DNA of 21,107 nt from JANOBJ01 sp031411575. GTDB lineage: Bacteria > Pseudomonadota > Gammaproteobacteria > Burkholderiales > Burkholderiaceae_C. Under the pieces are notes generated by a model. The model searched no databases and was not told where the DNA came from. It was given only the letters and a program-made list of their open reading frames with translations. Each line of letters opens with the position of its first letter. Positions within the stretch are counted from its first letter, which is position 1. The position numbers and the translations under genes were made by a program. Shown piece after piece: positions 1 through 6,649 of this stretch. The stretch lies in the NCBI GenBank assembly GCA_031411575.1, contig JANOBJ010000151.1, positions 1 through 21,107 of the forward strand. The letters are read 5' to 3'.

Positions 1-1622
1 GCCACGCCGCCGTCGCGCAGCGCCTGCTGGAAAGCGGTGCCCTGCTCGGGCATGACGTTGATGACAAAGCGGTTGGGCGCGTCGGGCGGCGTGGCGCGGC
101 GCCAGCTGCTGATGAGATCAGTGCGCAGCAGCACCAGCAGCACCAGCGCCAACAGGCCAACCGCCAGCGCACTCACCTGCACCACCGCGTAGGCCGGGCG
201 CGCCGAAATCTGCCGCGTGGCCAGCACCAGCCAGCGCGGTGCGGTGGCCTCGTTCACACTGCGGCGCAGCAGCTTGACGGCCAGCCAGCTCAAGGCCGCA
301 AACAGCACCACGGCGCCGGCAAAACCGCCGACCGCGATCAAGCCCAGCTTCAGGTCACTGCTGGCGGTGAGCAGCAGCGCCGCAAAGCCCAGCACGCCAA
401 CCGCCAGCACCGTAACGGAAGCCGGCTTCAAGCCGCCCACATCGCGCCGGATCACGCGCAGCGGCGGCACCTGGGCCAGCTGCAGCACCGGCGGCAGGCC
501 GAATGCAAACAGCAAGGTGAGCCCCATACCCAGGCCAAACGCCACCGGCCAGAGCGACGCAGCCGGCAGCGCCGCCTCGACCAGGCCCGCCAGCAGCGCC
601 ACAAAAACATAGTGCACGCCAAAGCCGATCGCCACGCCCAGCGCGCTGGCAAACAAGCCGATCAGCGCAAACTCGAACGCGTAACTCAGCGCAATGGTGC
701 GCTGGCTCTGGCCCAGCACGCGCAGCATGGCGCAGTCGTCCAGGTGGCTGGCGGCAAAACCGCGCGCGGCCAGTGCCACGGCCACCGCGCTGAGCAGCGC
801 GGCCAGCAGCGCCACCAGACTCAGGAATTTCTCGGCGCGGTCCAGCGTCTGGCGCATCTCGGGCCGGCCACTGTCCAGCGACTCGACGCGCACGCCGCGC
901 ACCTCGGGTTTTTTGGCCTCGGCCGTGGCCCACTGCACAAAGGCACGCACCTGCCGGTCTTCGCCCGCCACCGCAAAGCGGTAGGTCAGGCGGCTGGCCG
1001 GCTGCACCAACGCGGTGGCCGCGATATCGGCCTGGTTGATCATCACGCGCGGCGCGAAATTCATGAAGCCGCCACCCCGATCCGGCTCGATCACGATGAT
1101 GCGGCCGATACGCAGCGTGGTGTCGCCCAGCAACAGCGTGTCGCCCATCTTCAGGCCCAGCACCTCCAGCAGCGGCGCATCGATCCAGGCTTCGCCGCGC
1201 GCGGGCACCTCGCGGGTGGGCTGGCCGGGGGCCTCGGGCGCGGGCGCCACCTGCAGGCGGCCGCGCAACGGGTAGCCGGCCTCCACCACCTTGAGCGCGA
1301 CCAGCTTGCTGGCGCCGCCCTGCGCGTCAGGCGCGCGCGCCATGGTGGGAAAGCCCAGCGTGGCGGAGGTCTGCAGGCCGAGTTGGCGGGCCCGCTCGGC
1401 AAAGACGGCGGGGGTCGGGTTGTCGCTGGAGATCACCGCATCGCCACCGAGCAGCTGGCGCGCATCGCGCTGCAGCCCGCCCTTGAGCCGGTCGGCAAAA
1501 AAACCAACGGCGGTGAGCGCGGCCACGGCCAGCGTGACGGCCACGATCAACAGCCGCAACTCGCCCGCGCGCAGGTCGCGCCACAGGGTGCGCCACGCCA
1601 GAGACACAAACGATGGGATCAT
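1..1622 (-). CDS. FtsX-family ABC transporter permease, YbbP-like (partial, 3' end missing)
   Basis: This is an inner-membrane permease of the MacB/FtsX/YbbP class, which normally works with a separate ATPase of the YbbA/LolD type; no such ATPase is in the window. About 540 residues are visible and the frame is open to the left edge. A first membrane helix lies at about residues 21-43, followed by a MacB-like extracytoplasmic domain to about residue 255. An FtsX helix bundle begins near residue 262 and further hydrophobic segments follow. The N-terminal pattern (a helix, then GFFADRL, QLLGGDAVISSDNP) is what I recall for YbbP-like permeases. The start is the ATG at 1620-1622, with a weak TAAGG-type ribosome site about 9 nt upstream. 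It begins 26 nt after the C13 peptidase gene, so the two may be cotranscribed. The substrate cannot be told from the sequence; YbbP homologues are usually assigned to lipid or lipoprotein export. Confidence 0.85.
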   Translation of the reverse strand, partial: MIPSFVSLAWRTLWRDLRAGELRLLIVAVTLAVAALTAVGFFADRLKGGLQRDARQLLGGDAVISSDNPTPAVFAERARQLGLQTSATLGFPTMARAPDAQGGASKLVALKVVEAGYPLRGRLQVAPAPEAPGQPTREVPARGEAWIDAPLLEVLGLKMGDTLLLGDTTLRIGRIIVIEPDRGGGFMNFAPRVMINQADIAATALVQPASRLTYRFAVAGEDRQVRAFVQWATAEAKKPEVRGVRVESLDSGRPEMRQTLDRAEKFLSLVALLAALLSAVAVALAARGFAASHLDDCAMLRVLGQSQRTIALSYAFEFALIGLFASALGVAIGFGVHYVFVALLAGLVEAALPAASLWPVAFGLGMGLTLLFAFGLPPVLQLAQVPPLRVIRRDVGGLKPASVTVLAVGVLGFAALLLTASSDLKLGLIAVGGFAGAVVLFAALSWLAVKLLRRSVNEATAPRWLVLATRQISARPAYAVVQVSALAVGLLALVLLVLLRTDLISSWRRATPPDAPNRFVINVMPEQGTAFQQALRDGGV

Positions 1623-1648
1623 GAACGACTACCTTAGCGCAAAGCGCT

Positions 1649-3172
1649 TTACCCGGCGCCGGCGCGGACTTTCGGCGGTGTGGCCAGACGGCGCTCGAGC
1701 TCCTGCAGGATCGGGCGGATCTGCTCGCCGACGCGAATCTGCGGGTTAGAAAATCCGTCGCTTTTTCCCGCTTCCGTCTCGCGCTGGCGGATGACCGGCA
1801 CCGCGGCTGCAAACGCCTGCTCGAACGAATGCGTCTTGCGCAGCTGCTCGTCGAACAGTGCGCGGCCGAAAAACGTGAGCTCGGACAAGCGGCCGCAGCC
1901 GTACGAGGTGTGGGTGGCGTCGGCCGCTGTCATCACCAGCGTGCTGTCGGTGGCCATCGGCTCGATCCAGCCGCCCGAATAGCAGGCCGACACCACCAGC
2001 ACGCGGTTGCGGATGCCGGCGGCGTCCAGCGCCTGGCGCAGGCGCAGCGGGCTCATCGGGTCTACCTCGAGCGGCCAATGCGAGGCGGCGAGCTTGAAAT
2101 CCTGCGCGCCATGCGAGGTGAGGTAGACCACCAGCACATCGTTGTCGCGGTCCATGCGGGCCGCCAGGGTGTTGATGGCGCGTTCCAGGTTTTGCGGCGT
2201 GGCCCAGGCGTGGCTGGCCACCGTAGTCGCATGGTTGACCAGGTGCAGCACGCGGCCCGCCGCGTCAAAACGCTCGGCCAGCACCCCCGCCACCAGGGTG
2301 CTTTCGCGCAGGAAAACGTCTTCGGCGGCATAAGGCGCGAACACCAGGCCGTACACATCGGTCACCCCCGGGCGCTCAGGCGCGATCCCTTCGGCCGCCT
2401 TTTGCCAGACTTCGACCTGGGTTTCGAACGACTGCTGGCTGAGCCGCAGGCGGGGCTGGTCGGTCGCCTCGCGCTGGGCGTAGTCAATCTGCCAGGGCCG
2501 GTCCGGGAACTGCCAGGCGCTGAGCGCAGACACCGCGATCAGGCCTGCGGCAAGTGCCGCGATGCTTCGGCCCCGCCGCAGGAACGCGCGCGCCAGCTGG
2601 ACCGCAACGCCCAGCGTCCACAGCCACAGCGCGATGTAGATCGACCAGCCCAGCCAGGCCCAGGCGTTCACCGCCGGGGGCATCAGGCCGTGCGCGGAGA
2701 CGACGGACAGTGCTTGCGACGCCAGCGTGACCGGCAATGTGGCCACCAGCCACAGCAGCAACCACGCGGTGACGCTGGTGCCACCGGGCGTGCCAGGGTC
2801 AGCGATAGAGGTTTTGACACCCATTTCGGCGCCCTTCCCGGCGTCTGTCCCGGCGTCCTGCTGGAACAGCCACCACGCCAGCCATACGGTGACCGCCGTG
2901 GACCACCAGGGCGACAGCCAGCCACGCAGATCAAACACCGCAGGGCCCACGACCTCCACACGGCCCAGGGCAAGCTCCAGCAGGGCCACAGCCAGCGCCA
3001 CCGCCAGCAATTGCAGCGGCGTGGGGGCGTATCCGGCCATGCGCGGCCGCAACAGGACAGAGGCACGCAGGCCTTCAGCCAGCCACCGGGACAGGCCCGG
3101 GCGGGCGATGGTGGTGGCGGCAGGCGGGGCTGGCGCTTCAACCCCGGGCAAGGTCGCGTCCGATTCGTGCAT
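1649..3172 (-). CDS. Membrane-anchored C13 family (legumain-like, caspase-fold) peptidase
   Basis: The 507-residue protein has an N-terminal half with several hydrophobic segments (about 52-70, 88-104, 133-155, 168-195 and 205-220) and a C-terminal clan CD cysteine peptidase domain from about residue 240. The catalytic dyad is visible as His354 in LTSHG and Cys397 in VSACYSGG, both at the ends of predicted beta strands as in C13 and caspase folds. The domain ends with an SDGFSNPQI-like segment. Proteins of this layout are common in Burkholderiales and Xanthomonadales, and their substrates are unknown to me. The start is the ATG at 3170-3172. The gene follows fdhD by 112 nt and precedes the ABC permease by 26 nt. 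A functional tie to formate metabolism is not evident, and a pairing with the permease is more plausible. Confidence 0.88.
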   Translation of the reverse strand: MHESDATLPGVEAPAPPAATTIARPGLSRWLAEGLRASVLLRPRMAGYAPTPLQLLAVALAVALLELALGRVEVVGPAVFDLRGWLSPWWSTAVTVWLAWWLFQQDAGTDAGKGAEMGVKTSIADPGTPGGTSVTAWLLLWLVATLPVTLASQALSVVSAHGLMPPAVNAWAWLGWSIYIALWLWTLGVAVQLARAFLRRGRSIAALAAGLIAVSALSAWQFPDRPWQIDYAQREATDQPRLRLSQQSFETQVEVWQKAAEGIAPERPGVTDVYGLVFAPYAAEDVFLRESTLVAGVLAERFDAAGRVLHLVNHATTVASHAWATPQNLERAINTLAARMDRDNDVLVVYLTSHGAQDFKLAASHWPLEVDPMSPLRLRQALDAAGIRNRVLVVSACYSGGWIEPMATDSTLVMTAADATHTSYGCGRLSELTFFGRALFDEQLRKTHSFEQAFAAAVPVIRQRETEAGKSDGFSNPQIRVGEQIRPILQELERRLATPPKVRAGAG

Positions 3173-3284
3173 CGCCGAATCATGCCACCGGGCGAAGACC
3201 GCTCCAGTCCGTGGGGATTCGTCAACGACAAGCGGTCGGCGAAAAGTGGTCAGGGGAGAGCGGCCAGCAGGGGCCAGCGGGTGG

Positions 3285-4151
3285 TCAGCGGGGCGTGAAC
3301 TGCGGCTTGGCGCCGGCCAGCTCCGGCTGCATCACCAGCCGTTCAGCGCCCGTGAAACACAGGAACCGCTTGTTGGTGGCGCGCCCGATCGTGCACAGGC
3401 CGACGCCGGCCGCGACCTCCTGCCCCATCTGGGTGATGCCGCTGCGCGACACCACGATCGGCACGCCCATCTGCGCCGACTTGATCACCATCTCGCTGGT
3501 CAGGCGACCGGTGGTGTAGAACACATACGGCAGGCCGCCAGCGGCAGTTGGCGCGATCTGATTCATCCACATCCAGCCGGCGATGGTGTCAATGGCGTTG
3601 TGGCGGCCCACGTCTTCCACGAACAGCAGCATAGCTTCGCCGCGAAACAGCGCGCAGCCATGCACCGAACCGGCCGATTTGTACGTGCTCTCCTGCAGCC
3701 GGATGGCGTTGACGATGCCGTACAGCTGCGCCTGGGTCAGGGTGCCGGCCGGCAGGGTGATGGCATCCACCTCGTCCATCAGGCTGCCAAACACGCTGCC
3801 CTGGCCGCAGCCGGTGGTGACCACGCGTTTGGCGGTGCGCTCCTCGATGCGGTCGATGCCGGCACGGGTCTTGACGGCCGCCGCGCCGACGTCCCAGTCG
3901 ACGGTGATCGACGCCACCTCGTCAGCCGACTGCACCAGACGCTGGTTGCGCAGAAAGCCCAGCACCAGCCACTCGGGCTGGGCGCCCAGCGTCATCAAGG
4001 TGACGAGTTCGCGCTTGTCCACGTAGACGGTGAGCGCGCGCTCCGCCGGAATGCTGACCGTGCCCGCTTCGCCGAACTCGTTGACGGCAACGACCTCGCG
4101 CGTCAGCGGCGCGCGGGCCTGGGTCAGGTGAGGAAGACGCGGGTGCGGCAT
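3285..4151 (-). CDS. fdhD: FdhD, sulfurtransferase required for formate dehydrogenase activity
   Basis: The 288-residue protein is a cytosolic accessory factor that passes sulfur from a cysteine desulfurase to the bis-MGD cofactor of formate dehydrogenases. Family landmarks are ERALTVYVDKRELVTLMTLG near residues 37-56, TTGCGQGS at 112-119, a GSVHGCALF segment at 161-169, EDVGRHNAIDTI at 179-190 and the YTTGRLTSEMV region. The loop that carries a CxxC pair in E. coli FdhD has only Cys115 here, followed by Gly-Gln-Gly. I recall this GCGQG variant from other betaproteobacterial FdhD proteins, so it is probably a subfamily trait. The start is the ATG at 4149-4151, with no clear ribosome-binding site. 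A strong hairpin lies only 22 nt upstream, so this gene either has its own short-leader transcript or depends on readthrough. It could serve both formate dehydrogenases in the window. Confidence 0.95.
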   Translation of the reverse strand: MPHPRLPHLTQARAPLTREVVAVNEFGEAGTVSIPAERALTVYVDKRELVTLMTLGAQPEWLVLGFLRNQRLVQSADEVASITVDWDVGAAAVKTRAGIDRIEERTAKRVVTTGCGQGSVFGSLMDEVDAITLPAGTLTQAQLYGIVNAIRLQESTYKSAGSVHGCALFRGEAMLLFVEDVGRHNAIDTIAGWMWMNQIAPTAAGGLPYVFYTTGRLTSEMVIKSAQMGVPIVVSRSGITQMGQEVAAGVGLCTIGRATNKRFLCFTGAERLVMQPELAGAKPQFTPR

Positions 4152-4166
4152 AAATTGCAGGCTACA

Positions 4167-4199
4167 ACAAAACGGGCCCGGGCTTTGCAGCCCGGGCCC
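4167..4199 (-). terminator. Rho-independent terminator-like hairpin between the fdh operon and fdhD
   Basis: A perfect 11-bp GC-rich stem (GGGCCCGGGCT pairing with AGCCCGGGCCC, at 4174-4184 and 4189-4199) encloses a 4-nt loop. Read on the minus strand it is followed by GTTTTGTTG, a short T-rich tract. The plus-strand direction has no T run. It sits 21 nt after the stop of the small periplasmic protein gene and 22 nt before the fdhD start codon, so it probably ends the fdhABC transcript and may attenuate fdhD. Confidence 0.8.
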
Positions 4200-4220
4200 A
4201 TGACCTCGCTGAGCGAAGAA

Positions 4221-4589
4221 TCAGGATTTCTTGGCAGGTGCCGCTGCGGGGACAGCCGGCTGGGCCGTCGCAGGCGCTGCCGGAGTGGCCGCCGCCGTGG
4301 CGGGTGCCGCGCCTGGCGGCGTGTAGACAAAGGCCCCCGGATCGACACAGGCAGGCGTTTCGACTGGCGCCTTGGGCTCTTTGCCCGTGGCCTTGACGGT
4401 CTTGAAGTAGTGAGCGGCCGTTTTCTCGCGTGACTTGCACAACTGGAAATCGGCGACCTTGTTGCCATGCGCCGTCTTGGCGGCGGCCTCAGCGGCCTTG
4501 GCCTTGGCGTCGTCGCTCAACGCCGGCAGCTTGGCCAGAGCACTCGCCGATACCACCAGCAGTGCCACGGCCGTGATCAATGATTTCAT
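4221..4589 (-). CDS. Small exported protein of unknown function in the fdh operon
   Basis: I do not recognise this 122-residue protein by name. It has a clear Sec signal peptide (MKSLITAVALLVVSASALA, cleavage probably near residue 19). A charged Ala/Lys-rich helical stretch covers about residues 24-50. Cys51 and Cys81 are the only cysteines and could form a disulfide in the periplasm. The tail from about residue 90 is a low-complexity Ala/Pro/Thr segment ending in KKS. The start ATG at 4587-4589 has a good ribosome site (GAGAGGA) overlapping the end of fdhC, and the gap to fdhC is only 15 nt. It is therefore almost certainly in the fdhABC operon, as its last gene before the terminator. A periplasmic partner or stability factor of the membrane formate dehydrogenase is a guess from position only. 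Confidence 0.8.
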   Translation of the reverse strand: MKSLITAVALLVVSASALAKLPALSDDAKAKAAEAAAKTAHGNKVADFQLCKSREKTAAHYFKTVKATGKEPKAPVETPACVDPGAFVYTPPGAAPATAAATPAAPATAQPAVPAAAPAKKS

Positions 4590-4604
4590 GTCTGTTTTCC
4601 TCTC

Positions 4605-5789
4605 TCAAGCCTGGGCGGTCTGCCCGGGCGGGACTTGCGGACTGCGCTGGGCGGCAATTTTGCCGGCCCGGATATCGTCGTACCAGAGTTCGTGGTGCTC
4701 CTTGGCCCAGGTCTCATCGACATAGCCGGTACGCATCGCCTTGTAGGCGCCGCGCATGCCGATGGTGCCCATGTAGATGTGGCCAATGAACATGGCCATC
4801 ATGAGCAGTGCGGCCACGGCGTGGATCATGTGTGAAATCTGCATGGTGGCGCGTTCGTAGATCAGGCCGGGAATGAGCTTGTCCAGCACCAGGCCCGAGC
4901 CCACGACAATCGCGCCCAGGAACAGCACGCCGCCCCAGAACACCACCTTCTCGCCGGCGTTGAAGCGGTGCGAAGGCACCTCCTCGCTCGACAGCAAGCC
5001 GCCGGCCTTGACTATCCAGGTCACGTCTTCCTTGCTCGGCCAGTTGTCCTTGAGGAAGGTGAAGAACACGATCACCAGCGACACCGCAAACAGCGGACCG
5101 GCAAAGTTGTGGGCGTTCTTGAGCGCATAGGTCAGCCAGCCAAACAGGGTGGCGCCCATGATGGGCAGCAGGAAGAACTTGCCAAAGGCCATCACGATGC
5201 CCGAGACCGCCAGCGTCACGAAGGCGATGGCATTAGCCCAGTGCGCCGACCGCTCAAATGGGGTGAAGCGCTCGATCTTGCGACCTGTTTCGGTGCCGTG
5301 CAGTTCGATCGTGCCCTTGGTCCAGTAGAACAGCGCCATGGCGCCAGCGATGATGAGCAGCAGTGCACCGCCATACGGCACGATCCAGTTGTTGCGCACC
5401 TGCCGCCAGGCTTCGCCGGCCGTGGTGAGGCGCGAACCGGGGTACTGGACAAACGGCTGGACCAGGATGCCGGCCTCGGGCGCCTCGCGCTTGGGCAAAC
5501 TGGTGAAGCCCTCGCTGCCCTGCCCCACGGCGCGCCACATCGGCGCGTTGTTGCCGGGCTGCACCTTGGCGCGTTCGGCGTTGGTCTGCTTGGCGTAGTT
5601 GGGGTCGGCGCTGGCGTCCGGCTTCACTTCGAAGATGTTCTGGCTCTGGATGCCGCCGGCGGACGGCGCCGCTGGCGCAGCCGTGGGCGCCGGTGGCGGC
5701 GCTGGATCGACCTGGAGCTTGTCCTGGGCGATCGCACTGCCCAATAAACCTGTTGCTACAAAAATAGTAGCTATCAATGACCGCAGCAT
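4605..5789 (-). CDS. fdhC: Formate dehydrogenase gamma subunit, diheme cytochrome b
   Basis: This 394-residue membrane subunit anchors the periplasmic FdhAB dimer and passes electrons to quinone. The C-terminal part is the FdnI/FdoI-type cytochrome b domain, with hydrophobic helices at about 139-156, 187-209, 229-246, 283-301 and 319-338. Candidate heme-ligand histidines are His183 (SAHW), His227 (NAHNF), His320 or His323 (SHMIH) and His337 (GHIYMG). Unlike E. coli FdnI (about 217 residues), it carries an N-terminal extension: a signal peptide (about 1-21), an Ala/Pro-rich linker (about 29-45) and a roughly 90-residue extracytoplasmic segment. This long form resembles gamma subunits I recall from Shewanella and Burkholderiales. 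The start ATG at 5787-5789 has a GGAG site 5 nt upstream. The start codon and first dozen codons lie inside a dispersed 42-bp repeat. The gap to the upstream lipoprotein gene is 12 nt. Confidence 0.95.
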   Translation of the reverse strand: MLRSLIATIFVATGLLGSAIAQDKLQVDPAPPPAPTAAPAAPSAGGIQSQNIFEVKPDASADPNYAKQTNAERAKVQPGNNAPMWRAVGQGSEGFTSLPKREAPEAGILVQPFVQYPGSRLTTAGEAWRQVRNNWIVPYGGALLLIIAGAMALFYWTKGTIELHGTETGRKIERFTPFERSAHWANAIAFVTLAVSGIVMAFGKFFLLPIMGATLFGWLTYALKNAHNFAGPLFAVSLVIVFFTFLKDNWPSKEDVTWIVKAGGLLSSEEVPSHRFNAGEKVVFWGGVLFLGAIVVGSGLVLDKLIPGLIYERATMQISHMIHAVAALLMMAMFIGHIYMGTIGMRGAYKAMRTGYVDETWAKEHHELWYDDIRAGKIAAQRSPQVPPGQTAQA

Positions 5790-5795
5790 GTGGAC
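5754..5795 (+). repeat. 42-bp dispersed repeat, copy A (overlaps the fdhC start)
   Basis: One of three 42-bp copies that align without gaps (with 10072-10113 and 18372-18413). The pattern is TGCTA, a 7-base AT-rich spacer ending just before A(G/A)TAGC, 4 variable bases, AATGACC, 5 variable bases, then ATG(C/T)GGAC. The first 18 bases form a small inverted repeat (GCTAC with GTAGC in this copy). On the minus strand it encodes the first 12 residues of FdhC, including the start codon. Confidence 0.85.
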
Positions 5796-5801
5796 TCCAG
5801 C

Positions 5802-6026
5802 TCAATTCGCCTTGGAATAGTCGTTTTGGCCGGCTTGGGTGCGGGCCTTCAGGTGCTGTTCCCAGCTGACCTTGTCGCCCTCTTTCCAGCCGCGGTCGAC
5901 ATACGGTTTGCCGGTTCCTGCGTAGGGCGCGGCATCCTGCTTGATACCGCCAGCGGTCTGCGGCTTGTCGCCGCAGGCCGCGAGGACCACGGCGACGCCC
6001 ATGATGGCGAGGAAGCGCCCCATCAT
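5802..6026 (-). CDS. Small lipoprotein between fdhB and fdhC
   Basis: This 74-residue protein begins with a lipoprotein signal peptide: MMGRFLAIMGVAVV followed by the lipobox LAAC at 15-18, so Cys18 would be lipidated. The mature part is about 56 residues, hydrophilic, and contains the motif GKPYVDRGWKEGDKVSWEQHL. It has no further cysteines or heme motif. The start ATG at 6024-6026 overlaps the fdhB stop by 4 nt (ATGA), and a second ATG immediately follows at 6021-6023. The stop is 12 nt from fdhC. Such tight coupling between two structural genes points to a small accessory subunit or assembly factor of the periplasmic formate dehydrogenase. I cannot name the family, and the function is inferred from position only. 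Confidence 0.82.
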   Translation of the reverse strand: MMGRFLAIMGVAVVLAACGDKPQTAGGIKQDAAPYAGTGKPYVDRGWKEGDKVSWEQHLKARTQAGQNDYSKAN

Positions 6027-6640
6027 GACTTGCCTCCGGCCGGCTGGCCTGCCTGCTTGGAACCGTAGGCCGTGCCCCAGCCCCAGACTTCGGCGCCCTT
6101 GCCGCGCTTGAGCACGCGGTTGCGGAAGATGTCGGCCACCACATCGCCATCACCAGCGAGCAATGCCTTGGTCGAGCACATCTCGGCGCAGGCCGGCAGC
6201 TTGCCTTCGGCCAGGCGGTTGCGGCCATATTTTTCAAACTCGGCCTGCGAGCCGTGGGCCTCGGGGCCACCGGCGCAGAACGTGCATTTGTCCATCTTGC
6301 CGCGCACACCAAAGGTGCCGGCCGTGGGGAACTGCGGCGCACCGAACGGGCAGGCGTAAGAGCAGTAGCCGCAGCCGATGCAGACGTCCTTGTCGTGCAG
6401 CACCACACCTTCTTCGGTGCGGTAGAAGCAATTGACCGGGCAGACGGCCATGCAGGGTGCGTCCGAGCAGTGCATGCAGGCCACCGAGATGGATTTTTCG
6501 CCGGGGACGCCGTCATTGAGCGTCACCACGCGGCGGCGGTTGACGCCCCAGGGAACCTCGTGCTCGTTCTTGCAGGCGGTGACGCAGCCGTTGCACTCGA
6601 TGCAGCGCTCGGCGTCACAAACAAATTTCATGCGTGCCAT
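6023..6640 (-). CDS. fdhB: Formate dehydrogenase beta subunit, four [4Fe-4S] ferredoxin-like
   Basis: This 205-residue electron-transfer subunit sits between the catalytic FdhA and cytochrome FdhC. Sixteen cysteines fall into four groups: C13/C16/C19/C23, C55/C58/C63/C67, C87/C90/C93/C97 and C119/C122/C151/C155. This is the layout of the FdnH/FdoH and NrfC/DmsB class. It lacks the C-terminal membrane helix of E. coli FdnH, so membrane attachment must come from FdhC alone. It has no signal peptide and presumably is exported by the Tat system together with FdhA. The ATG at 6638-6640 has an AAGGA site that overlaps the fdhA stop region; an internal Met4 is an alternative start. It lies 9 nt after fdhA and overlaps the lipoprotein gene by 4 nt. 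Confidence 0.96.
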   Translation of the reverse strand: MARMKFVCDAERCIECNGCVTACKNEHEVPWGVNRRRVVTLNDGVPGEKSISVACMHCSDAPCMAVCPVNCFYRTEEGVVLHDKDVCIGCGYCSYACPFGAPQFPTAGTFGVRGKMDKCTFCAGGPEAHGSQAEFEKYGRNRLAEGKLPACAEMCSTKALLAGDGDVVADIFRNRVLKRGKGAEVWGWGTAYGSKQAGQPAGGKS

Positions 6641-6649
6641 GATTTTTCC

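Noticed and set aside
3194..3240. GACCGCT/AGCGGTC inverted repeat between fdhD and the C13 gene
   Set aside because: Arms are only 7 bp with a loop of about 30 nt and no T run, so neither a terminator nor an operator can be supported.
2727..4433. 568-codon plus-strand open frame crossing the C13 peptidase, fdhD and small exported protein genes
   Set aside because: It runs antisense through three supported genes and a terminator hairpin, and its translation has no domain-like pattern.
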